Positions 15,578-25,219 of a DNA stretch of 47,103 nucleotides are shown in pieces. The DNA comes from DSCS01 sp035391585 (lineage in GTDB: Bacteria > Macinerneyibacteriota > Macinerneyibacteria > Macinerneyibacteriales > DSCS01). Position numbers and translations under genes: made by a program. Every line of letters starts with the position of its first letter. Position 1 is the stretch's first letter. Below the pieces are notes generated by a model. The model saw nothing but the letters and a program-made list of their open reading frames with translations. It was not told the DNA's origin and did no database searches. The stretch spans positions 1 to 47,103 of the forward strand of contig CAZNOX010000014.1 of assembly GCA_964574875.1 (NCBI GenBank). The letters are read 5' to 3'.

Positions 15578-18500
15578 ATGAAGATCATCAATGACCGTTA
15601 CGAACTGAAAAAAAGAATAAGCGAGCAGGCCGGGACTTCTCTCTATCTGGCCCGTGATCTCTTTAAAAGCAAGACTGTCCTTTTGAAGATCTTCGATACC
15701 ATGCGTGATGTCCTGGGGAAATATTCCTCTTATCACCAGCTGATCCGCCTGAAACACCCGTCGCTCCTGGAGTATTACAATTACGAGAAGGTCTGGTTTT
15801 TTGACGGGAAGATCACTTATTCCAATTACTATATTCTGATCAGTGAATATGCCTCGGTGGAGACATTTCCTGCCCTGCTTCACAAGGGCGAGCTTAAGGA
15901 AGAGGAGATCGTCGATGCGATGAATCAATTCTGGAAACTTCTCTTTTTCCTCTACAAGCAGAAGACCTTTATCTTTGAGTTTCCTGATGATCAGCTGATC
16001 CTGCTGCAGAAAAAAAGGCTCAAGATCGACCTCTTTAACCTGTCAGCCCAGCCGTCCTTTTCACAGGAATCCTTTTTCAGACTGTGCAGGCGTATGGGAG
16101 GACTTCTTGAGGCCGGCCCGCAGCAGAGCCCTCTGCTCAGTGAATACGCAGGCCTTCTCAATTCCTTCCGGGGAGCATCTGTGGGAGAACTCCTTGACAG
16201 TCTTGAAGAAAAGGGGCTCTTCAGGGAAAACAGATATGCCTATTTTTTTGAAAAAAAAGAGTGGACCACATACGAGATGGGACTCTCACTCCATTCTGAG
16301 ATCCTGGAGAATCTCTATTCCTTCCAGACAAAAAGGAATTCCAAGATCGCATTTATCTTTTTTGGAGATTCAGGATCCCTGAAAGAGACTGTGATCCGCG
16401 ATTTTTTAGAATACCTGAAATTTGAGAAATACCTGAAGATCGAGATCATCATGCAGAACTTTTATGATTTTCTCAAGTATCTCTTTGACTGTCTCAGCCA
16501 CTATGAACTTCGCGAGGACCTGAACAAGATCATCAACCGGCAGTTTGCCCTCTACAATGAGACGCTGAACGGGCAGTACCTGCTGAATGTCCAGTCCTAT
16601 CTCCTGGAGCTTCTCTTTGATTTTTCCATCACCAAGAAAGTCGTGCTTCATATTCAAAACCTGGTGGGGATGGATGACAAGATCAACCGGTTCATCAACC
16701 TGATGCTGCATGTGAAGCATCGCGGGAATATCGTCCTTCTTTTCGATGCGGGAATGGAAAAGAACAGGTTCCATGTCTTCTACAAAGACCCTCATTTTGA
16801 GATCGTGACCAAGGAGTATCTCTCTCTCTCTCCACAAGAGGTCCGGAGGATGCTTCACCACCTGTTCGACGGAGAGCTGACATTGGATCCCCTTGAGAAC
16901 CTCCTGGGGACTTATCAGATCAGACAGGCTGAAAAGATCATCACGTTCCTTCAGAAGATGGTGGAAAAGAATCTCCTCTCCATTGACGACAGAAACCAGA
17001 TCATCTTTATCAACTCTTCGGGGGTGGAGGAGGAGAAGGCCTATCTCCTCGCTGATGATGCCCTGGAAAAGAGGATCCAGTACCTCAGGCGTGAAGAAAA
17101 AGAGATCCTCTGGTATTTAAGCCACAGCAGAAAAATACTGAAGCTGGACGACCTTGTTCAGCTGCTCCACTCTTCACAGGAAGAGACACTGAGTTTTCTG
17201 GGATCGCTTCGGACCCATGCCTATATCGATGAGATATGGGAGAAGAATACAGCCTCTTACCGCATTGTCCGTAATGATATCAATGATTACTTTAAAAAAA
17301 GCAGAATCCCGGAAACCCCCCGGTTCAGAGAGAATTTCATCACGTTTCTGGAGGAGAAACAGGCTGACCCCATCCGTGTTATGAATCTGATCCAGATCCA
17401 TGTGGAGCGGAATGAGACAAGACAGGCGCTGGAACATATGTCACGCCTGCTCAAGCTCTACACCCTGGGCCGGCATGACCTGGATGAGTTCAAGGCCTAT
17501 CTCTCCCGGCTTGAGGCCAGGGTCTCCGATTCAGAAAAACGGATCTACCTTCAGACACAGCTCCATCTCATGCTTCATCTCAATGATGAAAAAGGGCTTC
17601 GCGACTTTATCTCGGACAAAGGGCAGGCCGCCTCTTTGTGGGCTGAAGGTCAACGGGACCTCTTCTCCCTTTATCTGGCTGTCCGTGCCCTGGAGCCGTT
17701 TGTAGGAAGGGGAGCAGGAGCCACAGCTCTGCTGAAACGCCTGAAAAAAGCGATCCTGCCTCAGCAGGAGGATCCTGATGTCGCATTTCTCCTCTCGTTT
17801 ACCGACTATGTCCTTTCCCCGTCTTCTGAAAAGAGTGAGCGGGGTGCCGGGCTGAAAGACCATCTTCGCGGAGGAATGCCCTGGTTTCTCTACCAGCTTG
17901 CTCTTTCCGTGGCAACTGATTTTTATACCAGGGGGGATTATGAGAGAGTCCGTGATCTTGTGGGGAGGATCCTTGAGGGCATCACTTCTGCTGAAGAGAG
18001 CGAGGAAGGGGTAGAGTCTGTGGCCATCCAGGCTCATTTTCTTCTGGGCAATGTCTCGCTCAATACAGGAGATGCCACAGGGGCGCAGGTTCTTTATGAA
18101 AAAGCTCTTGAAAAAGCCCGGGCCACAGGCAGTTACAGGGATCAGATCAAGGCACACAACAATATCGCCAGTGCAAAGTATTATATCGGCTACTCCTATG
18201 AAGCCATCATCCATGAATTGAACAAATCGGTCAACCTGGGGAAACAGGCCGGAGATGAAGCCAGTATCGTGGTCCCTCTTTCCAATATCGCCGAACTTTA
18301 CGCCGACAATTTTTACTATAAGGAAGCCTACACCACCATCGCTGAAGCCATGCGTTACGTCAAAAAAGAAGACAAGCGGCGCTATCTTGTGGTGCTGGAC
18401 CAGCTGATAGCCATTGTGACACAGATGGGAGACTTTAAAAAGGCACGATACCTCAGTTCGCTCATGAAAAAGAGTGCCAAATCCATCAACTACTGGCAAT

Positions 18501-20623
18501 ATCTCGTGCAGTATTATTCCAATAACGGGGATATCTACTACTCCTGGAGGCGTTTTTCCCAGGCTCTGACCTATTATGAAAAGGTCGCCGAAGAGTGTGA
18601 GAAGCATCACGTCTATAATTATGAGTTTTTTGACGCCATGCTGAAAAAGGTCAAGATCCTCTATGTCCATAAAGGGAAAAAGACAGAGGCCAGGAGGCTT
18701 TTCGGAAAATTGATCAGGCTGAAAGAACTGTCGCGGGCAGAGCTCGGGGATATCGATTTCGAGTATGCCGGGATCCCGTTTATCCAGAATGATGAAGAGA
18801 AGATCGAGATCCTTGAGGGGCTTCTGGCCCGGTACAAGAAAGAGAAGAATAACAGCCGTATCCTGAAGATCCTTCTTGAACTCTCGGCACTCTATGAAAA
18901 AAAAGAGTATAATTTTCGGCTTTATGAAGTCCTCACCGATATTCTTTTTTATGAGCAGCATATCCGAAGCAATTTTCCCAAAGGGTATATCACCTTTTAT
19001 CAGAAGACGAGTCTCTGCCGTGATATTCTGGATTCGAAGAAGGCCGTGGCCCAGCGCCTGAGACTTCCCGTGTCACGGGTGACATTCCCCCTTATAAAAA
19101 AGTTCTGGTTTGATGAGTATACCGGGAACACATTCCGGTTTTTCCGAAAAGAGATGCTCACCCTCATCGAAGCATGGAAATATGATTTTACCGGGATCGA
19201 TGACAACATCAGGACAGCATTAAGGTTTATCATGGATTTTGCCCGGGCAGACAGGATCACCCTTTTTGTCAAAGATGGAGCCGACCGCTATAAACCTCTC
19301 TTTGAAGAGGTGAAGAGGCCCTTGTATGATGATGATGAATACAGGTATGACCTCTTGACAACGGGAATCAAATCTCCCCGCCATATCAGGGTGAAGAATT
19401 ACACACACTTTTCGTCTTCTATTGTCACGGCAGGACTCTTTCCGCTTGTTGATTTCGGTTTCACCGAAGAGCCGGAAGAGGGCGTTCTCCATGACCGTCT
19501 TCTCCAGGATACCGTTCGCGGGCTTCTCTACCTGGATACGAAAAAATACTGTAACAATATCCAGAAAGACCTTGTGGAGTTTATCTTTCCGCTGGTTCAG
19601 TATATGAGTATCCTTCTGCGCTACAGGGAACTCCGCGATGAGATCATCCTCTGCCCCCTCACCGGAGTCATGACCCGCTACTTCTTTCTCAACACACTGA
19701 AGAAAAGGATCAGCCAGCGGAAGAAGGATGAGACCCTGGGATTCATGCTGGTGGATATCGACCACATGACTGAGATCAATCAAAAGTTCGGTGAGATCCA
19801 GGGAGACAGGATCATTAAGCGGGTGGCGGAGATCATCAGAGAATATGCCAAAGCCAACGATATTATCGGACGGTATATGGGAGAGGAGTTTGCCGTGGCC
19901 CATTCCCGTGTCTCCAAGGGGCACCTGGTGGAGCTGGCTGAACATCTCGCGCAGCTCATCAGGGAAGATCCTCTTTTGGCAGAACACGGGGCCACGGTGA
20001 GTATCGGGCTGAGCTATATCCCGGATCACGGCGAAAAGGCCGATATCGTTCTGGCCAAGGGGATCGCGGCATTGAATGCTGCCAAAAAAAACCACCATCC
20101 TGTTATTCTCTGGGAGGAGAAATACGGCCTGTACAAGGGAAAGCACGATATCCTCGCCGGCATTGTCACTGGAGACATCGCATTAACGGAAGACATCATC
20201 CGCAATATCATCGAATTGACCATGCTTGACCCCGGAAGCCCGGAGACCTTTTTCAACACCATTTTAGGGATGATCAGCCGTTTTGTGGATTATGATTATA
20301 TCGATTTTTCCTTTGAGACGGCGGGAGAGGCTTATGAATACCGGGACAGGGATATCAGGACCATCGACAAATATATCGAACATGCGGCAAAGATACAGGA
20401 TACTCTCATTGCCGTGAACTGGAAGTACGAAGAGGGGAAAAAGGGACTCTATTCCGATCTGATCCAGGTGGTCGATGACGGGAAAGTGAAGTTGAAACTC
20501 TATCTCTCAAGCCGGATGGAAAAAAAGGAGTACACCTATGTGGAAGCGAATCTTCTCTCCATCGTCTCCCGCCTGATCATGGGGCATCTCCGTTCTCTCT
20601 CCGGGAACATCCTTGACGAATGA
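15578..20623 (+). CDS. Giant signalling protein: pseudokinase, degenerate P-loop, TPR array, GAF-like and GGDEF domains
   Basis: This 1681-residue soluble protein starts like a Ser/Thr kinase (RYELKKRI...LYLARD, K37 at the ATP-lysine position), but the glycine loop is broken, no HRD loop is visible and DLF (151-153) stands at the DFG position: a pseudokinase. A STAND/AAA-like region follows with a damaged Walker A (G263-DSGSLKET). A helical TPR region covers about 820-1130, a GAF-like domain about 1210-1365 and a GGDEF domain about 1375-1510. The GGDEF signature reads MGEEF (1434-1438), preceded by VDIDHMTEIN and FGEIQGD; the inhibitory RxxD site is not intact (KAND). About 170 more residues follow. 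It may make or sense c-di-GMP; activity is uncertain. AAAGGAG precedes the ATG. Confidence 0.85.
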   Translation: MKIINDRYELKKRISEQAGTSLYLARDLFKSKTVLLKIFDTMRDVLGKYSSYHQLIRLKHPSLLEYYNYEKVWFFDGKITYSNYYILISEYASVETFPALLHKGELKEEEIVDAMNQFWKLLFFLYKQKTFIFEFPDDQLILLQKKRLKIDLFNLSAQPSFSQESFFRLCRRMGGLLEAGPQQSPLLSEYAGLLNSFRGASVGELLDSLEEKGLFRENRYAYFFEKKEWTTYEMGLSLHSEILENLYSFQTKRNSKIAFIFFGDSGSLKETVIRDFLEYLKFEKYLKIEIIMQNFYDFLKYLFDCLSHYELREDLNKIINRQFALYNETLNGQYLLNVQSYLLELLFDFSITKKVVLHIQNLVGMDDKINRFINLMLHVKHRGNIVLLFDAGMEKNRFHVFYKDPHFEIVTKEYLSLSPQEVRRMLHHLFDGELTLDPLENLLGTYQIRQAEKIITFLQKMVEKNLLSIDDRNQIIFINSSGVEEEKAYLLADDALEKRIQYLRREEKEILWYLSHSRKILKLDDLVQLLHSSQEETLSFLGSLRTHAYIDEIWEKNTASYRIVRNDINDYFKKSRIPETPRFRENFITFLEEKQADPIRVMNLIQIHVERNETRQALEHMSRLLKLYTLGRHDLDEFKAYLSRLEARVSDSEKRIYLQTQLHLMLHLNDEKGLRDFISDKGQAASLWAEGQRDLFSLYLAVRALEPFVGRGAGATALLKRLKKAILPQQEDPDVAFLLSFTDYVLSPSSEKSERGAGLKDHLRGGMPWFLYQLALSVATDFYTRGDYERVRDLVGRILEGITSAEESEEGVESVAIQAHFLLGNVSLNTGDATGAQVLYEKALEKARATGSYRDQIKAHNNIASAKYYIGYSYEAIIHELNKSVNLGKQAGDEASIVVPLSNIAELYADNFYYKEAYTTIAEAMRYVKKEDKRRYLVVLDQLIAIVTQMGDFKKARYLSSLMKKSAKSINYWQYLVQYYSNNGDIYYSWRRFSQALTYYEKVAEECEKHHVYNYEFFDAMLKKVKILYVHKGKKTEARRLFGKLIRLKELSRAELGDIDFEYAGIPFIQNDEEKIEILEGLLARYKKEKNNSRILKILLELSALYEKKEYNFRLYEVLTDILFYEQHIRSNFPKGYITFYQKTSLCRDILDSKKAVAQRLRLPVSRVTFPLIKKFWFDEYTGNTFRFFRKEMLTLIEAWKYDFTGIDDNIRTALRFIMDFARADRITLFVKDGADRYKPLFEEVKRPLYDDDEYRYDLLTTGIKSPRHIRVKNYTHFSSSIVTAGLFPLVDFGFTEEPEEGVLHDRLLQDTVRGLLYLDTKKYCNNIQKDLVEFIFPLVQYMSILLRYRELRDEIILCPLTGVMTRYFFLNTLKKRISQRKKDETLGFMLVDIDHMTEINQKFGEIQGDRIIKRVAEIIREYAKANDIIGRYMGEEFAVAHSRVSKGHLVELAEHLAQLIREDPLLAEHGATVSIGLSYIPDHGEKADIVLAKGIAALNAAKKNHHPVILWEEKYGLYKGKHDILAGIVTGDIALTEDIIRNIIELTMLDPGSPETFFNTILGMISRFVDYDYIDFSFETAGEAYEYRDRDIRTIDKYIEHAAKIQDTLIAVNWKYEEGKKGLYSDLIQVVDDGKVKLKLYLSSRMEKKEYTYVEANLLSIVSRLIMGHLRSLSGNILDE

Positions 20624-20640
20624 TATTCTCCTGCTATGGT
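20613..20640 (+). promoter_or_regulatory. Possible internal promoter before the Mpv17-like gene
   Basis: TTGACG (20613-20618), 16-base spacer, TATGGT (20635-20640), overlapping the 3' end of the preceding gene. The predicted start near 20647 leaves a 17-base leader with GGAGGTG before the GTG at 20664. Confidence 0.45.
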
Positions 20641-20663
20641 GTTTATCATCAATGGAGGTGAAT

Positions 20664-21197
20664 GTGGAATATTATAGTCACTTTGTTCAGACGCATGTCC
20701 TGTTCTCGGCATTTTTGCAGTTTTTTATCCTGGGTATGCTGGGAGAGTGCCTGGGGCTGCGTATTGCCGGGAAGAACCCCTTCCGGATCATGACAGGCCT
20801 TCAGTTTTTTCTGAAGATGGTCGCATGGGGGCTTTTGGGCATCATCATCAAATACGCTTTTACAGGTTTCGTGGGATTTGCCTCAGCATTGGGGGACAAA
20901 GGCCTCATCGGGGCCTTTTTTCTCTCAGGAGCGGGGAAAGCACTTTTCATATCAGCGGCTATGAATATCCTCTTCGGGCCGCAGATGATGACCTTTCATC
21001 GTGTAACAGACAACCTGATCATGAAGACAAGAGGCTTCGGGGGGCTGGAGAAGTCCTTTATGACACTTCTCTGGTTCTGGATCCCGGCCCATACTGTCAC
21101 ATTCCTTCTTCCTGAGGATTTCAGGATCGGGCTGGCGGCCCTGTGGTCTGTTGCTCTCGGAGTGATCATGGGTTTTTTCAAAAGACGGGGAGTGTGA
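20664..21197 (+). CDS. Mpv17/PMP22-like integral membrane protein (tentative)
   Basis: A 177-residue protein with about four hydrophobic segments. The C-terminal block with W-x-I-P-A near a helix end, then F-x-x-P-x-x-x-R and a later Trp resembles the Mpv17/PMP22 signature (WP...NF..VP...R......W), a family of small channel-like membrane proteins best known from eukaryotic organelles and also found in bacteria. This match is from memory. I chose the GTG at 20664 because GGAGGTG at 20654-20660 is correctly spaced for it; an in-frame ATG at 20652 overlaps that site. The stop overlaps the rseC ATG by one base. Confidence 0.6.
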   Translation: MEYYSHFVQTHVLFSAFLQFFILGMLGECLGLRIAGKNPFRIMTGLQFFLKMVAWGLLGIIIKYAFTGFVGFASALGDKGLIGAFFLSGAGKALFISAAMNILFGPQMMTFHRVTDNLIMKTRGFGGLEKSFMTLLWFWIPAHTVTFLLPEDFRIGLAALWSVALGVIMGFFKRRGV

Positions 21198-21607
21198 TGG
21201 CCGGTAAAGCGATCGTCCGGGACATCACGGCCACAAAAGCCGTCCTGAGCGTCTATCCTGACGAGGCGTGCCTGCACTGCCGATTGTGCGATGCTGCCCG
21301 GGATATGGAGGTCCCCATGGAATCCATGCCGCGTGGAGTCTCAGAGGGAGATGAGGTAACAGTGAGCGCCACACTTTCCCCTTTGCTTCTTGCAGGCCTG
21401 GTCTACGGTCTGCCCCTCCTTTTTCTTCTGGCGGGGTATGCCCTGGGAGTCTTTCTTTTTCCCCGGGCGGGGGAGAGCGGAGGGATCGGAGGAGCCGCCG
21501 TTCTCTTTACAGTGAGCCTGGGCGTGGTGCGCGCAGCAGGACGCCGGCTTCACCGCCGGGAAAGGATCATCATCACCCTATGCCAAAAAGAGAAGGGACA
21601 GTCATGA
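21197..21607 (+). CDS. rseC: RseC/SoxR-reducing family membrane protein
   Basis: A 136-residue protein with the RseC layout: a short cytoplasmic N-terminus with clustered cysteines (CLHCRLC, about residues 26-32), a small beta region (GDEVTVS), then two transmembrane helices at about 62-82 and 93-112 and a basic tail. Family members work with the Rnf/Rsx electron-transport complex or in SoxR reduction, and in E. coli modulate sigma-E. No Rnf genes are in the window, so the partner is unknown. The ATG overlaps the preceding stop by one base, and the stop overlaps topA by four (ATGA). Confidence 0.8.
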   Translation: MAGKAIVRDITATKAVLSVYPDEACLHCRLCDAARDMEVPMESMPRGVSEGDEVTVSATLSPLLLAGLVYGLPLLFLLAGYALGVFLFPRAGESGGIGGAAVLFTVSLGVVRAAGRRLHRRERIIITLCQKEKGQS

Positions 21608-23802
21608 AAAGCCTGATTATTGTGGAATCACCCACCAAGGTGAAGACGATCAAAAAGATCGTCGGGAAAAAATACGATGTCACCGCGACTGTGGGACATA
21701 TCATCGACCTTCCCAAATCAAAACTGGGGGTCGATGAAGAGACGCTGGAGCCTCAGTATGTCACCATCAAGGGCAAGGGGCCTGTCATCAAAGAGATCAT
21801 TGCTAAAGCGGCGTCAAAAGAGAGGATCATCATCGCCACTGACCCCGACCGTGAAGGGGAAGCGATTGCCTGGCATGTGAAAACAAAGCTGGAAGGCCGG
21901 GACATCCCCGTTCAAAGAGCCCGTTTCAACGAGATCACAGAGACAGGGATCCTCCAGGCCCTGGAGGATCTGACGGATATCGACATGGATATGGTCTATT
22001 CTCAGCAGACCAGACGCATTCTGGACCGTCTGGTGGGGTATAAGATCAGCCCTCTCTTGTGGCGGATCCTCTATAAGGGGTTGTCAGCCGGACGTGTCCA
22101 GTCTGCCGCCCTCCGTCTTGTGGTGGAGAGAGAAAAGGAGATCCGCGCTTTTCAGGTGGAGACCTATTGGGAGCTCTTCTGCACCTTTGACGGAAACAGG
22201 GCCAAACTGATCAAGATCGACGGAAAAAAAGCGGACATCAGGGAGAAGGCTTTTCTGGAGGAGCTCCTCGACGAGATCCGCAGGGGAGAGTTCACCGTTG
22301 TCAAGGCTGAAGAGAAGGAGAGCCCCAGAAGGCCTCTTCCGCCCTTCCGCACAAGCACTCTCCAGCAGGAGGCCTATAACCGTCTGGGTTTTTCAGCGAA
22401 GAAGACGATGATGCTGGCCCAGCGCCTCTATGAAGGGATCCCTCTTCCCTCGGGGAATGTGGGCCTGATCACTTATATGAGGACAGATTCCCTTCGCGTC
22501 TCCCAGGATGCCCTGAACAGGGTCCGGGCCTTTATCCAAGAGCATTACGGGGCATCCTACTGCCCTGAAAAACCCCAGTTTTACGGAAAAAAGAAAGGCA
22601 ATAAGATCCAGGATGCTCATGAAGCCATCCGTCCCACTGTCCTGACTCTTTCCCCTGATGAGATCCAGGGGCATATGGACAAGGACCTTTACCGCCTCTA
22701 CAGACTGATCTGGACACGGTTCGTGGCCTCCCAGATGATGCCGGCGCGCTATATCAATGCTGTCCTTCATCTTGAAAACGGCCGGTCTCTTTTTGAGGCC
22801 ACCGGGAGCAGAAGGACATTCGACGGATTTGAAAAGGTCTACACGTTCGGGCAGAGAGATGAGACCGAGCTTGACCTGAGCCGTTATCCCATGGGGACAC
22901 AGGTCACTCCGGACACCATCTACAGCGAAGAGAAACAGACATCTCCTCCTCCCTACTATACAGATGCCACTTTAGTTAAAAAACTGGAATCCATGGGGAT
23001 CGGGCGGCCGTCGACTTATGCCTCCATCCTGTCTGTTCTCATCAGCCGGAAATATGTGGACAGGGATGCGAAGAAACTCAAAGCGACTGAACTGGGGATG
23101 ACCGTCACCGATTATCTGGTGAAACTCTTTCCGCAGATCGTCGATTATGCCTTTACAAGCCATATGGAGGAGGACCTTGACCGTATTGAAAGCGGGGAGG
23201 CGGAGCATAAAACCGTTCTCGAGGAATTTTACCGTTCTCTCACAGCATGGCTTGAGGAGGTGGAGAAGATCCTCCCCGCCCTGAAAGAAGAGAATGTGGA
23301 AGAGACCTCTCTTGTCTGTGAGAAGTGCGGGAAACCCATGGTGGTCAAATGGGGGCGGAACGGGAAGTTCCTGGCCTGCAGCGGATATCCCGAGTGTAAG
23401 AATACCATGAATTTCCGCATTGAAAACGGGGAGATCGTCCCTGAGGAAAACGGTGATCTCACGGGGGAGACATGTCCCGAATGCGGAGGAGACCTGGTGG
23501 TGAAGCAGGGACGCTACGGACGATTCATCGCCTGCTCCAACTATCCTCAATGCCGCTATACAAAAAAGGTGGAGAACAAGACGGGGATCGTCTGTCCAAA
23601 ATGCGCCAAAGGAGACGTCGTCGTCAAACGGACACGGAAAGGACGGCTTTTTTACGGTTGCAGCCGCTATCCTGACTGTGACTTTGTGAGCTGGAACAAA
23701 CCCACCGGAGAGAAATGCCCCCAGTGTGAAAAGGGGACTCTTGTGGAGAAGGGGAAAAAGATCGTCTGTTCGGAGAAGGATTGCTCTTATGAAAAGCCCT
23801 GA
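21604..23802 (+). CDS. topA: DNA topoisomerase I
   Basis: Type IA topoisomerase that relaxes negative supercoils through a 5'-phosphotyrosine intermediate. It has 732 residues with an N-terminal Toprim domain (LIIVESPTK; ATDPDREGEA with the metal-binding acidic residues), the active-site tyrosine Y291 in ITYMRTDS, and a C-terminal region with four zinc-ribbon units (CEKC, CPEC, CPKC, CPQC pairs), the last ending near the C-terminus. The start overlaps rseC by four bases, and the 3' end overlaps the recombinase gene by 14 bases. Topoisomerase followed by a Xer recombinase and hslV is a gene order known from several bacterial phyla. Confidence 0.96.
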   Translation: MKSLIIVESPTKVKTIKKIVGKKYDVTATVGHIIDLPKSKLGVDEETLEPQYVTIKGKGPVIKEIIAKAASKERIIIATDPDREGEAIAWHVKTKLEGRDIPVQRARFNEITETGILQALEDLTDIDMDMVYSQQTRRILDRLVGYKISPLLWRILYKGLSAGRVQSAALRLVVEREKEIRAFQVETYWELFCTFDGNRAKLIKIDGKKADIREKAFLEELLDEIRRGEFTVVKAEEKESPRRPLPPFRTSTLQQEAYNRLGFSAKKTMMLAQRLYEGIPLPSGNVGLITYMRTDSLRVSQDALNRVRAFIQEHYGASYCPEKPQFYGKKKGNKIQDAHEAIRPTVLTLSPDEIQGHMDKDLYRLYRLIWTRFVASQMMPARYINAVLHLENGRSLFEATGSRRTFDGFEKVYTFGQRDETELDLSRYPMGTQVTPDTIYSEEKQTSPPPYYTDATLVKKLESMGIGRPSTYASILSVLISRKYVDRDAKKLKATELGMTVTDYLVKLFPQIVDYAFTSHMEEDLDRIESGEAEHKTVLEEFYRSLTAWLEEVEKILPALKEENVEETSLVCEKCGKPMVVKWGRNGKFLACSGYPECKNTMNFRIENGEIVPEENGDLTGETCPECGGDLVVKQGRYGRFIACSNYPQCRYTKKVENKTGIVCPKCAKGDVVVKRTRKGRLFYGCSRYPDCDFVSWNKPTGEKCPQCEKGTLVEKGKKIVCSEKDCSYEKP

Positions 23803-24670
23803 GGACCCTGTAGAAGAGTTTCTGAGATATTGCGAGACCGAGCGGGGATACTCCTCTCATACCGTGATCAATTACAGGAGTGATCTCAGGGAATTTTCTC
23901 TCTTTAATGAAAAACCGCTCTTACAGGCGACCTCCCTGGATATCAGGACTTTTATCGAACATCTCTATGATATCGACAGGGCCCGGACCACGATCAACAG
24001 GAAGATATCAGCCATCAGGAGGTTTTTCCGCTATCATATGAGGGAAAACCACATCACATCCGACCCCTCAGCGCACATCACCTCTGCCAAGACTTTCAGA
24101 CACCTGCCTGATTTTCTCACATTGGAGGAGATGGCCCGCCTCCTGGACTCGCTGCCGGAGACGACAGAAAAAGAGCTCCGGGACAAAGCCATCCTTGAAC
24201 TTCTCTACGCCACCGGAATACGTGTGGGAGAGCTCGTGGGGTTGAAGAAAAAAGATATCCGGTTTGACGACTCTCTTGTCCGGGTCATGGGGAAAGGGGG
24301 GAAAGAGCGCCTTGTACCGGTCCATGAGAGGGCCCTGGGCCTTCTCCGCCGATACCTTGATGTCTGCCCTTCAGAAGAGAGGCAAGTGTTTCTGAGTCTC
24401 CGCCGGCACCCTCTTCAGGAGCGCGATGTCAGGCGTATCCTTGACCACGCTTTGAGGGCCATGGCCTTTGCCAAACATATCACGCCCCATAAGATCCGCC
24501 ACTCTTTTGCCACTCATCTTCTGGAGAAGGGGGCTGACCTCAGAATGGTCCAGGAACTCCTGGGACACAGCTCTCTGTCCACAACACAGGTCTATACACA
24601 CGTGACCATGGAGTCGATGAAAAAAGTCTATCAGAGATGTCATCCGCGGGGAGAAAAGAAGAATGAATAA
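23789..24670 (+). CDS. xerD: XerC/XerD-type tyrosine recombinase
   Basis: Site-specific recombinase expected to resolve chromosome dimers at dif. It has 293 residues, with an N-terminal SAM-like DNA-binding domain (YCETERGYSSHTVINY) and a catalytic domain with all six residues: R145 (TGIRVGEL), K169 (MGKGGKER), H234 and R237 (HKIRHSFATH), H260 (LLGHSS) and nucleophile Y269 (VYTHV). The ATG at 23789 lies inside the topA end, with AAGGA 8 bases upstream. Only one Xer gene is present in the window; XerC versus XerD cannot be separated by eye. Confidence 0.9.
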   Translation: MKSPEDPVEEFLRYCETERGYSSHTVINYRSDLREFSLFNEKPLLQATSLDIRTFIEHLYDIDRARTTINRKISAIRRFFRYHMRENHITSDPSAHITSAKTFRHLPDFLTLEEMARLLDSLPETTEKELRDKAILELLYATGIRVGELVGLKKKDIRFDDSLVRVMGKGGKERLVPVHERALGLLRRYLDVCPSEERQVFLSLRRHPLQERDVRRILDHALRAMAFAKHITPHKIRHSFATHLLEKGADLRMVQELLGHSSLSTTQVYTHVTMESMKKVYQRCHPRGEKKNE

Positions 24671-24679
24671 AGGAGAATT

Positions 24680-25219
24680 ATGGAATTTTTAGGAACGACC
24701 ATTATCATGGTGAGAAAAAACGGCAAGACGTCCCTTGGAGGAGACGGACAAGTCACACTGGGGAACACCCAGGTGAAAAGTACGGCCAGTAAGGTGAGAA
24801 AGATCAACGATAATGTCCTTGTGGGATTTGCAGGCAGCGTGGCTGACTCTTTCGCCCTTGTGGAGCGTTTCACAGAAAAGATCAATATGTATAAAAACAA
24901 CCTCAGGCGTGCTTCAGTGGAGCTGGCCAAAGAGTGGCGGTCGGACAAAGTGCTGCGCCGTCTTGAGGCCATGATGATCGTGGCCGGCCAGGAGGAGTCT
25001 TTTCTCCTGTCCGGAAGCGGAGAGGTGATCGAAGACGAAAACGGGCTTCTGGCCATCGGGTCCGGCGGCTCCTTTGCCTATGCAGCTGCCCTGGCTCTCA
25101 TGAAAGAGACGGATCTGGATTCCGAGGCCATTGTCCGGAAATCCCTGGATATCGCTGCAGATATCTGTATTTACACGAATCATCATATCTCGGTACTGAC
25201 ACTCGGGGAGCCCGCATGA
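24680..25219 (+). CDS. hslV: HslV (ClpQ) peptidase subunit
   Basis: Threonine peptidase that forms the proteolytic chamber of the HslVU protease. The 179 residues match the family in length and motifs (GGDGQVTLGN, GFAGSVADSF, VELAKEWRSDK, AIGSGGSFA, DICIYTNHH). The likely nucleophile is T6, exposed after removal of the propeptide MEFLG, as the sequence then reads TTI like E. coli HslV. GGAGAA precedes the ATG. The ATPase partner gene hslU usually follows directly; here rph follows with a four-base overlap and no hslU is found anywhere in the window. Confidence 0.94.
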   Translation: MEFLGTTIIMVRKNGKTSLGGDGQVTLGNTQVKSTASKVRKINDNVLVGFAGSVADSFALVERFTEKINMYKNNLRRASVELAKEWRSDKVLRRLEAMMIVAGQEESFLLSGSGEVIEDENGLLAIGSGGSFAYAAALALMKETDLDSEAIVRKSLDIAADICIYTNHHISVLTLGEPA

